DNA of 24,536 nucleotides from Frankiaceae bacterium (lineage in GTDB: Bacteria > Actinomycetota > Actinomycetes > Mycobacteriales > SCTD01). The translations under genes and the position numbers were made by a program. This document shows, one piece after another, positions 15,288 through 21,662 of the stretch. Each line of letters opens with the position of its first letter. The first letter of the stretch is position 1. Under the pieces are notes generated by a model. It worked only from the letters and a program-made list of their open reading frames with translations. It ran no database searches and had not been told where the DNA came from. Location of the stretch: the NCBI GenBank assembly GCA_947479995.1, contig CANKBT010000006.1:1-24536 (forward strand). The letters run 5' to 3'.

Positions 15288-16633
15288 GCGCGCCGCTGAC
15301 GGTCGCGCAGACGCAGCGACGCTTCGTGCTGCTCACCTTCCTGCGCTGGCTGCCGGTGGGCCTCGTCGTGCCGGTCACCGTGCTGCTCGCGTCGGCCCGC
15401 GGGCTGTCGGCCGCCGAGATCGGCCTCGTCCTCAGCGCCCACGGCGCCGTCGTCATCGCCCTCGAGCTGCCGACCGGCGGCCTGGCCGACGCGCTCGGCC
15501 GCCGGCCGGTGCTGCTGCTGTCGGGCGGCTGCAACCTCGCCGGCCTGCTGCTGCTCGCCCTCGCCCAGGGCATGCCGGGCTTCGCGCTCGCGTACGCCGT
15601 CATCGGCGTCGGGCGGGCGCTCGACTCGGGGCCGCTCGAGGCGTGGTTCGTCGACGCCGTGCACGCCGCCGACCCGCGCGCCGACACCACGCCCGGGCTC
15701 GCCCGCGCGGGCGCCGCCGACGGGCTGTCGCTGGCCCTTGGCGCCCTGCTCGGCGGCGGCCTGCCGCTGGTGCTCGACAGCGGCAGCGACCGGGCCCTCG
15801 CGGCGCCGTTCCTCGTCGCGGCCGCCCTCACCGGGGTGCAGCTCGTCGCGGTGGTGCTGCTCGTCGTGCCGGTCGGCGCGCCGCGCCCCGACGTCGGCCC
15901 GCTCGCGTCGGTGCGCCAGGGGGTGCGCGACGTGCCGCGCGTCGTCCGCGACGCCGTGCGGCTCGCCCGCGGCGACCGGGCGCTGCGCCTGCTGCTCCTG
16001 CTGTCGGCCGGCACCGGCGGCGCGCTGGTCTGCATCGAGCTGCTCGCGCCCCTGCGCTTCGCCGCGCTGACCGGCGGCGAGGCCGAGGGCGGGGCGTCGT
16101 ACAGCCTCGTCGTCGCCGCCGGCTTCCTCGCCTCGGCGGTCGGCTCGACGTGCTGCGGGCGGGTGCGGCGGGCGCTCGGCACGACGGGGCGGGCCACGGC
16201 GCTGCTCAGCGTGCTGGGCGCCGCGGCGATGCTCGCGCTCGGCCTCGGCGCGACGGTGTGGCTGCTCGCCCTCGGCGGGCTGCTCTTCTACGCCGTCAAC
16301 GGCGCGGCGTTCCCCCTGCGCCGGCAGCTGCTCCACACCCGCGTCGGCGCCGCGCAGCGCGCCACGGTGGTGAGCGTCAGCTCGCTCGCGCTGCAGCTCG
16401 GCGGGCTCGTGGCCGTGCAGGGGCAGGCCCGGCTCTACGACGCCGCGGGCGCCGGCTGGGCCTTCGGCTCCGCGGCGGCGCTCATGCTCGTGCTCGCGGC
16501 GGTGTCGCTGCTGCTGCCCGAGGGCGGCGACCCCGGCGAGGCGGAGGGCGCGTCGGCCACCTCGCCCGCCGCCGCGCTCGAGGGCCCCGCGGCCGCGGCC
16601 AGCGCGGAGCCCGCGGCGGCCCCGCGGGCCTAG
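15284..16633 (+). CDS. MFS transporter, probable drug/metabolite efflux
   Basis: This 449-residue membrane protein has about 12 hydrophobic segments. Between helices 2 and 3 it carries the MFS loop pattern GGLADALGRRPVLLLSGG, preceded by ELPTG, as in many drug exporters. A central cytoplasmic loop of Arg-rich sequence (RQGVRDVPRVVRDAVRLARG) separates the two halves. The last 45 or so residues are an Ala/Glu/Pro-rich tail of low complexity. The GTG at 15284 overlaps the regulator's stop, so the pair is translationally coupled. The substrate is unknown. Its TAG stop overlaps the TAG of the convergent methyltransferase gene in a shared CTAG. Confidence 0.88.
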   Translation: MSAPLTVAQTQRRFVLLTFLRWLPVGLVVPVTVLLASARGLSAAEIGLVLSAHGAVVIALELPTGGLADALGRRPVLLLSGGCNLAGLLLLALAQGMPGFALAYAVIGVGRALDSGPLEAWFVDAVHAADPRADTTPGLARAGAADGLSLALGALLGGGLPLVLDSGSDRALAAPFLVAAALTGVQLVAVVLLVVPVGAPRPDVGPLASVRQGVRDVPRVVRDAVRLARGDRALRLLLLLSAGTGGALVCIELLAPLRFAALTGGEAEGGASYSLVVAAGFLASAVGSTCCGRVRRALGTTGRATALLSVLGAAAMLALGLGATVWLLALGGLLFYAVNGAAFPLRRQLLHTRVGAAQRATVVSVSSLALQLGGLVAVQGQARLYDAAGAGWAFGSAAALMLVLAAVSLLLPEGGDPGEAEGASATSPAAALEGPAAAASAEPAAAPRA

Positions 16634-18063
16634 GTGGACGACGCCGCCTCCGGCGGCCCGCCGACGAGGAAGCCCTGGCGCACCAGCTCGGCGACCACGG
16701 GCAGCACCTGCTCGGCGGCCTCGCCCTCGGAGAGCCCGGCGCTGCTGGCCAGCACCAGCAGCAGGTCGCCGAGCGGGCGGGTGCCGTCGCAGCCGGCCAG
16801 CAGCGTCGCGCCGTAGGCGTCGACGCCGCCGGACCACCGCAGGCCGGCCTCCTGCTGCAGCAGCTGCACCTCGGCCGACCAGCCCTCGTCGGTGCGCCGC
16901 GCCACCTGGTGCAGCCGCACGTCGTCGCGCACCCGCAGCCGCGCCGCCCGCAGGTCGGTGTCGGCCAGGTCGAGGGCCGCGAAGTGCGCGCCCACCTGCT
17001 CGCCCCAGGTGGGCGCGAGCGGCTGGTCGGGGGCGTCGAGCACGACGCGCCCCGGGCCGGGGCGGCCCGACCGGTCGCGCAGCGCGAGCACGCCGAACGC
17101 CACCGCCTCCACGCCCGCCAGCGCGTCGAGCCACGCGTCGTACGCGGTGGTGAACCCCTCGTCGGTGTCGCGCAGCCAGGCGGTGACGTACTCCTCGGGC
17201 GCGGCGAGCTCGCGCTGCACGACCCAGGCGTCGCAGCCGGTGCCGGCCAGCCAGGAGCGCACGCGCGCGTCGCCGTCCTCGCCCTCGAGGTGCAGCCAGT
17301 TGGCGAGCAGCACCGCGGTGCCGCCGGGCGCGAGGTGCGCCGGCAGCCGCTCCACGAGCGTGCGGCACACGTCGTCGCCCGCCATGCCGGCGTCGCGGTA
17401 GGTGTAGCGGGCCGCCGGGCCGATGACGAAGGGCGGGTTGCTCACCACGAGGTCGAAGCGCTCGCCCGCGACCGGGTCGAGCAGGTCGCCGGTGCGCACG
17501 TCCCACTCCTGGCCGTGCAGCGCCGCGGCCAGCCGGGCGTACGCCGCCGCGCGCGGGTTGCGGTCGGTCGCGGTGACCGTGCGGGCGTGGTCCTCGGCGA
17601 GCAGGGCCTGCACGCCGCAGCCGGTGCCGAGGTCGAGCACCCGGCCGACGACGTCGCGCGGGGTGGCCGCGGCGAGCGTGAGGCTCGCCGCGCCGACGCC
17701 GATGACGAGGTCGCGGTCGTCGCCGGGCGGGTCGTGCGGCACCTGCACCTCGACGCCGCCGTGGCGCACCGGCTGCAGGCGCAGGCGGGCGGTGCCGTCG
17801 CCGGCGAGCCAGGCGCCCGGCAGGCCGGTCGGCCGCTCCGCGGGCACCCCGACGACGAGCAGCCGGGCGAGGTCGGCGAGCGCGCGGTCCGCGGGCGGGG
17901 CCGCGCGCAGCCGCCGCAGCACCGGGGCGAGCTCGCCGCGGTCGAGGTGCGTGCGGGCGGTGGCGCCGAGCAGGTCGTCGAGCGCCGCGGCGGACCAGCC
18001 GGCCTCGTCGAGGGCCCGCCGGGCCTGCGCCGCGCCGGGGACGAGGAGGTCGGGGTCGATCAC
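16630..18063 (-). CDS. Class I SAM-dependent methyltransferase (HemK/RsmC-like)
   Basis: This 477-residue protein has a Rossmann methyltransferase core in the middle. Motif I VLDLGTGCGVQALL begins at about residue 142, followed by ATDRNPRAAAYA, and the catalytic motif NPPF is at 209-212. NPP(F/Y) enzymes methylate exocyclic or side-chain nitrogens, for example adenine, guanine N2 or glutamine. The N-terminal 110 residues and the C-terminal 130 or so, which include a helical domain ending GFLVGGPPEA, are extra and typical of a conserved actinobacterial family. The target (rRNA, DNA or protein) is not clear. The GTG at 18063 has TAGCGT seven bases upstream (probably leaderless) and lacks a Shine-Dalgarno sequence. 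Confidence 0.82.
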   Translation of the reverse strand: MIDPDLLVPGAAQARRALDEAGWSAAALDDLLGATARTHLDRGELAPVLRRLRAAPPADRALADLARLLVVGVPAERPTGLPGAWLAGDGTARLRLQPVRHGGVEVQVPHDPPGDDRDLVIGVGAASLTLAAATPRDVVGRVLDLGTGCGVQALLAEDHARTVTATDRNPRAAAYARLAAALHGQEWDVRTGDLLDPVAGERFDLVVSNPPFVIGPAARYTYRDAGMAGDDVCRTLVERLPAHLAPGGTAVLLANWLHLEGEDGDARVRSWLAGTGCDAWVVQRELAAPEEYVTAWLRDTDEGFTTAYDAWLDALAGVEAVAFGVLALRDRSGRPGPGRVVLDAPDQPLAPTWGEQVGAHFAALDLADTDLRAARLRVRDDVRLHQVARRTDEGWSAEVQLLQQEAGLRWSGGVDAYGATLLAGCDGTRPLGDLLLVLASSAGLSEGEAAEQVLPVVAELVRQGFLVGGPPEAASST

Positions 18064-18070
18064 CCGCCGG

Positions 18071-18076
18071 ACGCTA
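18071..18076 (-). promoter_or_regulatory. -10 box (TAGCGT) of the methyltransferase gene
   Basis: TAGCGT is followed by seven bases and the GTG at 18063. The mRNA would be leaderless or have a one-base leader. It lies downstream of the hppA terminator, consistent with separate transcription. Confidence 0.5.
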
Positions 18077-18120
18077 GCCGCCGCGTCCCTGCCCCGGTCA
18101 CGCGCCGGAGCCCGGACGCA

Positions 18121-18155
18121 CGACGGCCCGGCCCCCGCGAGGGGCCGGGCCGTCG
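18121..18155. terminator. Strong terminator hairpin of hppA
   Basis: Perfect 15-base arms (18121-18135 and 18141-18155) with a CGCGA loop start 12 bases after the hppA stop. This is the longest perfect hairpin I noticed in the window. As usual in this group, no T-tract follows. Confidence 0.8.
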
Positions 18156-18167
18156 GGGCCGGTCGCG

Positions 18168-20492
18168 TCAGACGGGGGCCTCGGCCCCCTCCTGGATCTC
18201 CACCGCGCCGGTGACGCTGCGCCGGTTGCTGATCGTCACCGCGGCCACGATGCCGGCGACGGCCAGCGCCGCGACGAGGAAGCGGATGCCGTCGTTCGCG
18301 TCGTCGCCGATGGCGTACTGCACGACGCTCGGCGCGATGAGCAGCGCGACGAGGTTCATCACCTTGAGCAGCGGGTTGAGCGCCGGGCCGGCGGTGTCCT
18401 TGAACGGGTCGCCGACCGTGTCGCCGATGATCGTCGCCTCGTGCGCGGGCGAGCCCTTGCCGCCGTGGGTGCCGTCCTCGACGAGCTTCTTGGCGTTGTC
18501 CCACGCGCCGCCGGAGTTCGACAGGAACACCGCCATGAGCACGCCGGCGCCGATGGAGCCGGCGAGGAAGGCGCCGAGCGGCTGGTAGCCGAGCGCGAAG
18601 CCGACCGCGATGGGCGACAGGACGGCCAGCAGGCCGGGCGTGGCCAGCTCGCGCAGCGAGTCCTTGGTGCAGATGTCGACGACGCGGGCGTAGTCGGGCT
18701 TCTCGCTGTAGTCCATGATCCCCGGCTTGGTGCGGAACTGCTCGCGCACCTCGAACACCACCCGGCCGGCCGCGCGGGAGACCGCGTTGATGGCCAGGCC
18801 GGAGAACAGGAACACCACCGACGCGCCGATGATCAGGCCGAACAGCAGGTTCGGGCCGTCGATCGACAGGTTGAAGTCGCCCGCCGAGCGGCCGGCCTCC
18901 TCGAGCGCCCGCCCGACCTCCTCGCGGAACGACCCGAACAGCGCGGTCGCCGCGAGCACGGCGGTCGCGATGGCGATGCCCTTGGTGATGGCCTTGGTGG
19001 TGTTGCCGACCGCGTCGAGGCTGGTGAGGACGAGCGCGCCCTCCTCGGTGACCTCGCCGGACATCTCGGCGATGCCCTGCGCGTTGTCGCTGATCGGCCC
19101 GAAGGTGTCCATGGCCACGATGACGCCGACGGTGGTGAGCAGCCCGGTGCCGGCCAGCGCGACGGCGAACAGCGCGACGACGATCGAGCCGCCGCCGAGC
19201 AGGAACGCCGCGTAGACGGCGCCGCCGATGAGCAGCGCGGAGTAGACCGCGCTCTCCAGGCCGACCGAGATGCCGGCCAGGATGACCGTCGCCGGGCCGG
19301 TGAGCGAGCTCTTGCCGATCTCCTTGACGGGCTTGCGGTTGGTCTCGGTGAAGTAGCCCGTGAGCACCTGGATGAGGCTCGCCAGGACGATGCCGATGAC
19401 GACCGCGCCGATGGCGATGAGCCGCGGGTCGCTGTCGACGTCCGGCGCGGACACGCCCTCCGGGAAGTCGAAGCCGCCGAAGGAGTCGGGCAGGTAGGCG
19501 AACGCGGCGACCGCCACGAGCGCGGCGGACACGACGGCCGACAGGAAGAAGCCGCGGTTGATGGCGTTCATGCCGTTGCGGTCGCCGTCGCGCGGCGAGG
19601 TGCCGTAGATGCCGACGAGCGCGGTGAGCACGCCGATGGCCGGCACGATGAGCGGGAAGACCAGGCCCTGCGAGCCGAAGGCCACCTGGCCGAGGATGAG
19701 CGCCGCGACGAGCGTGACGGCGTAGCTCTCGAACAGGTCGGCGGCCATGCCGGCGCAGTCGCCGACGTTGTCGCCGACGTTGTCGGCGATGGTCGCGGCG
19801 TTGCGCGGGTCGTCCTCCGGGATGCCCTGCTCGACCTTGCCGACCAGGTCGGCGCCGACGTCCGCGGCCTTGGTGAAGATGCCGCCGCCGACGCGCATGA
19901 ACATCGCCAGCAGCGCGCCGCCGAAGGCGAAGCCCTCGAGCACGCGGGGGGCCTGGTCGTCGTACACGAGGAGCACGACGGACGCGCCGAGCAGGCCGAG
20001 GCCGACGGTGAACATGCCGACCACGCCGCCGGCGCGGAAGGCGATGCGCAGCGCGCGCTTGGTGCCGTGGTCGTTGGCGGCGGCCGCGACGCGCAGGTTG
20101 GTGCGGGTCGCGAGCGTCATGCCGATGAAGCCGACGAGCGCCGAGAACAGCGCGCCGATGGCGAAGAACAGCGAGCGGCCGAAGCGCACCGAGCCGTCCT
20201 CGGCGGGCAGCAGGAACAGCAGCGCGAAGACCAGGACGGCGAAGACCAGCAGGGTGCGGAACTGGCGGCTGAGGTAGGCCGCCGCGCCCTCCTGGACCGC
20301 CTTGGAGATCTCGATCATCTTCGGCGTGCCCTGGCCGTGCGAGAGGACCTCGCGGGCGAACAGGCCGGCGAAGCCGAGCGCGACCAGCGAGACCGCGAGG
20401 ATGACGTAGACGAGGCCCTTGTCGCCGTCGGTGACGGAGGCCAGGCCCCCTCCCTCCGCGGCGAGCTCGAGGGCGAGGTGGTGCGCGGACAT
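18168..20492 (-). CDS. hppA: Membrane-bound proton-translocating pyrophosphatase (K+-independent type)
   Basis: This 774-residue, roughly 16-helix membrane protein couples PPi hydrolysis to proton export. The substrate-site motif DVGADLVGKVE is at residues 211-221. It is followed by DDPRNAATIADNVGDNVGD (227-245), and a later GDTVGDPFKDTAGPALNPL block completes the metal-binding aspartates. Lys at position 500 in GNTTKA marks the K+-insensitive subfamily; K+-dependent enzymes have Ala there. Na+ pumps mostly fall in the K+-dependent group, so H+ is the likely ion. The ATG at 20492 has GGAGG a few bases upstream; the longer in-frame ATG at 20594 gives a non-homologous extension and was rejected. 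It lies downstream of the bldG-like pair. Confidence 0.97.
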   Translation of the reverse strand: MSAHHLALELAAEGGGLASVTDGDKGLVYVILAVSLVALGFAGLFAREVLSHGQGTPKMIEISKAVQEGAAAYLSRQFRTLLVFAVLVFALLFLLPAEDGSVRFGRSLFFAIGALFSALVGFIGMTLATRTNLRVAAAANDHGTKRALRIAFRAGGVVGMFTVGLGLLGASVVLLVYDDQAPRVLEGFAFGGALLAMFMRVGGGIFTKAADVGADLVGKVEQGIPEDDPRNAATIADNVGDNVGDCAGMAADLFESYAVTLVAALILGQVAFGSQGLVFPLIVPAIGVLTALVGIYGTSPRDGDRNGMNAINRGFFLSAVVSAALVAVAAFAYLPDSFGGFDFPEGVSAPDVDSDPRLIAIGAVVIGIVLASLIQVLTGYFTETNRKPVKEIGKSSLTGPATVILAGISVGLESAVYSALLIGGAVYAAFLLGGGSIVVALFAVALAGTGLLTTVGVIVAMDTFGPISDNAQGIAEMSGEVTEEGALVLTSLDAVGNTTKAITKGIAIATAVLAATALFGSFREEVGRALEEAGRSAGDFNLSIDGPNLLFGLIIGASVVFLFSGLAINAVSRAAGRVVFEVREQFRTKPGIMDYSEKPDYARVVDICTKDSLRELATPGLLAVLSPIAVGFALGYQPLGAFLAGSIGAGVLMAVFLSNSGGAWDNAKKLVEDGTHGGKGSPAHEATIIGDTVGDPFKDTAGPALNPLLKVMNLVALLIAPSVVQYAIGDDANDGIRFLVAALAVAGIVAAVTISNRRSVTGAVEIQEGAEAPV

Positions 20493-20553
20493 GGTCCTCC
20501 CGATCAGCGGCGACCGGCCGGCCAGCGGTCCGGTGCAGGGCACTGTCTGCCGG

Positions 20554-20569
20554 TGTCCGCGGGCGGACA
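20554..20569. repeat. 16-base palindrome upstream of hppA
   Basis: TGTCCGC, GG and GCGGACA form a perfect inverted repeat about 62 bases before the hppA start. It sits in the 195-base gap between the RsbW-like gene and hppA, in which I find no clear TANNNT promoter box for hppA. It could be an operator or part of a leader hairpin. Confidence 0.35.
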
Positions 20570-20687
20570 GGTCGGCGGCGGGAGCATGGCACACGCGCTG
20601 TGGCGCGCCTCACGGGCGTGCGTCACACCCGTACGCACCCAGAGCGGGACGGGTCGGGCAGCGGGGGCCGCCGGGCGGGTGCTGCGG

Positions 20688-21176
20688 CTACTGCGGCGCG
20701 GCGGCGGTGGACGGCGGGCCGCCCGGCACGCGCGGCGGCAGCGGCCAGCGCAGCGTCACGGTGGTGCCCGTGCCCTGGTCGGCCGAGCCGACCTCGACGT
20801 CGTCGACGAGCCCCGCGAGCAGGGCGAGCGACAGGTCGGGAGCGACCTCGTCGCCCGCGCCGTCGCCGCCGTCGCCCGAGTCGTCGACGAAGCCGCCGGC
20901 GACGTCGTCGACGGCCGGGCCGGCCGGCGGGCCGGCGTCGGTCACGGCGACCGCCAGGCCGGTCGGGTCGTCGGTGACGGTGATCGCCACGCGCTGCTCG
21001 GGGGCGTGCGCCCGGTGCAGGCCGACGGCCCGCGCGCAGGCCTCGCCGACCGCCAGCCGCAGCTCGTCGACGGTCGCGTCGCCGAGGCCGGCGCGGCGGG
21101 CCGCCGCGACCACGACCAGGCGGGCGGTGCGGACGTGCTCGGGGCTGGACGGGAGCAGCAGCTCCACGACCGCCAC
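20688..21176 (-). CDS. RsbW/SpoIIAB-like ATP-binding (GHKL) protein, degenerate; probable partner of the BldG-like protein
   Basis: This 162-residue protein has the fold pattern of anti-sigma-factor serine kinases. ELRLAVGEACARAV (39-51) matches the N-box helix, VAVTDAG (76-82) the G1 box, and GTGTTVTLRW (135-144) the last strand. The N-box Glu is kept (E45) but the Mg-binding Asn is Arg (R49). The G1 box lacks its second Gly, and the G2 glycines are replaced by DLSL (114-117). An acidic Gly/Asp-rich insert occupies about 97-110. It may bind its partners without kinase activity. The GTG at 21176 shares one base with the STAS gene's stop (TAGTG), so the two are coupled. The layout equals bldG-SCO3548 of Streptomyces. 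Confidence 0.78.
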   Translation of the reverse strand: MAVVELLLPSSPEHVRTARLVVVAAARRAGLGDATVDELRLAVGEACARAVGLHRAHAPEQRVAITVTDDPTGLAVAVTDAGPPAGPAVDDVAGGFVDDSGDGGDGAGDEVAPDLSLALLAGLVDDVEVGSADQGTGTTVTLRWPLPPRVPGGPPSTAAAPQ

Positions 21177-21529
21177 TAGTCGGTCGCCGCGACGGCCTCG
21201 TCGACCGAGGAGTGGATCGGGAAGACCTTGGTCAGGCCGGTGATGCGGAAGATCTTCAGGATGCGCTCCTGCGTGCAGACCAGGCGCAGCGAGCCCTCGT
21301 GCGCGCGGACGCGCTTGAGGCCGCCCACGAGCACGCCGAGGCCGGTGGAGTCGAGGAACTCGACGCCCTCCATGTCGACGACGAGGTGGTACTGGCCGCT
21401 GCTGACCAGGTCGATGAGCTGCTCGCGGAGCTTCGGCGCGGTGTAGACGTCGATCTCACCGCCGACGACGACGACGGTGCGGTCGCCGGCCGGGCTGCTC
21501 TCGGAGCGGGTCGACAGGGACAGGTCCAC
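21176..21529 (-). CDS. bldG: STAS-domain anti-sigma-factor antagonist, BldG-like
   Basis: This 117-residue single STAS domain is an anti-anti-sigma factor. The phospho-acceptor serine is S61 in FLDSTGLGVLVGGLKR, where the DSTGLG motif is fully conserved. In this family the unphosphorylated protein binds an anti-sigma factor and frees a stress or developmental sigma factor; Streptomyces BldG controls development and antibiotic production this way. The symbol is given because of sequence type and locus: a coupled RsbW-like gene, hppA downstream and a divergent helicase. The GTG at 21529 follows GGAGG by about seven bases. A SigB/SigF-type promoter match lies upstream. The longer upstream frame is not STAS-like. 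Confidence 0.88.
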   Translation of the reverse strand: MDLSLSTRSESSPAGDRTVVVVGGEIDVYTAPKLREQLIDLVSSGQYHLVVDMEGVEFLDSTGLGVLVGGLKRVRAHEGSLRLVCTQERILKIFRITGLTKVFPIHSSVDEAVAATD

Positions 21530-21585
21530 GGGGGTTCCTCCAGGCGCGTACGACGAGGACCCCGGATCACAGGGTCCCTGCGCGC

Positions 21586-21611
21586 CTACCCGGCGCTCCG
21601 GAGAGTCAACC
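21586..21611 (-). promoter_or_regulatory. Candidate SigB/SigF-type promoter of the bldG-like gene
   Basis: On the minus strand GGTTG (21607-21611), 15 bases and GGGTAG (21586-21591) closely fit the actinobacterial SigF/SigB pattern (GGTTT, about 15 bases, GGGTA). TTGACT, a housekeeping -35 sequence, overlaps it. The predicted leader is about 50 bases. The 133-base gap is shared with the divergent helicase gene, whose GGAGG is at 21654-21658. Confidence 0.5.
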
Positions 21612-21662
21612 GCACCCCGCCGGGCCGCCCTGGCACGCGCCCTGGGCGACACTGGAGGGGTC

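Noticed and set aside
20493..20594. An upstream ATG at 20594 adding 34 residues to HppA
   Set aside because: The extra residues do not look like an HppA N-terminus, and a strong GGAGG precedes the ATG at 20492.
18441..21179. A 912-codon open frame on the plus strand opposite hppA and the RsbW-like gene
   Set aside because: It is antisense to two clearly recognisable genes. Its translation is low-complexity Arg/Asp/Ala/Gly sequence, the usual by-product of extreme G+C content.
21477..21662. Helicase start further upstream in the same open frame
   Set aside because: This stretch overlaps the bldG-like gene's start and promoter. The GTG at 21663 has a good Shine-Dalgarno sequence.
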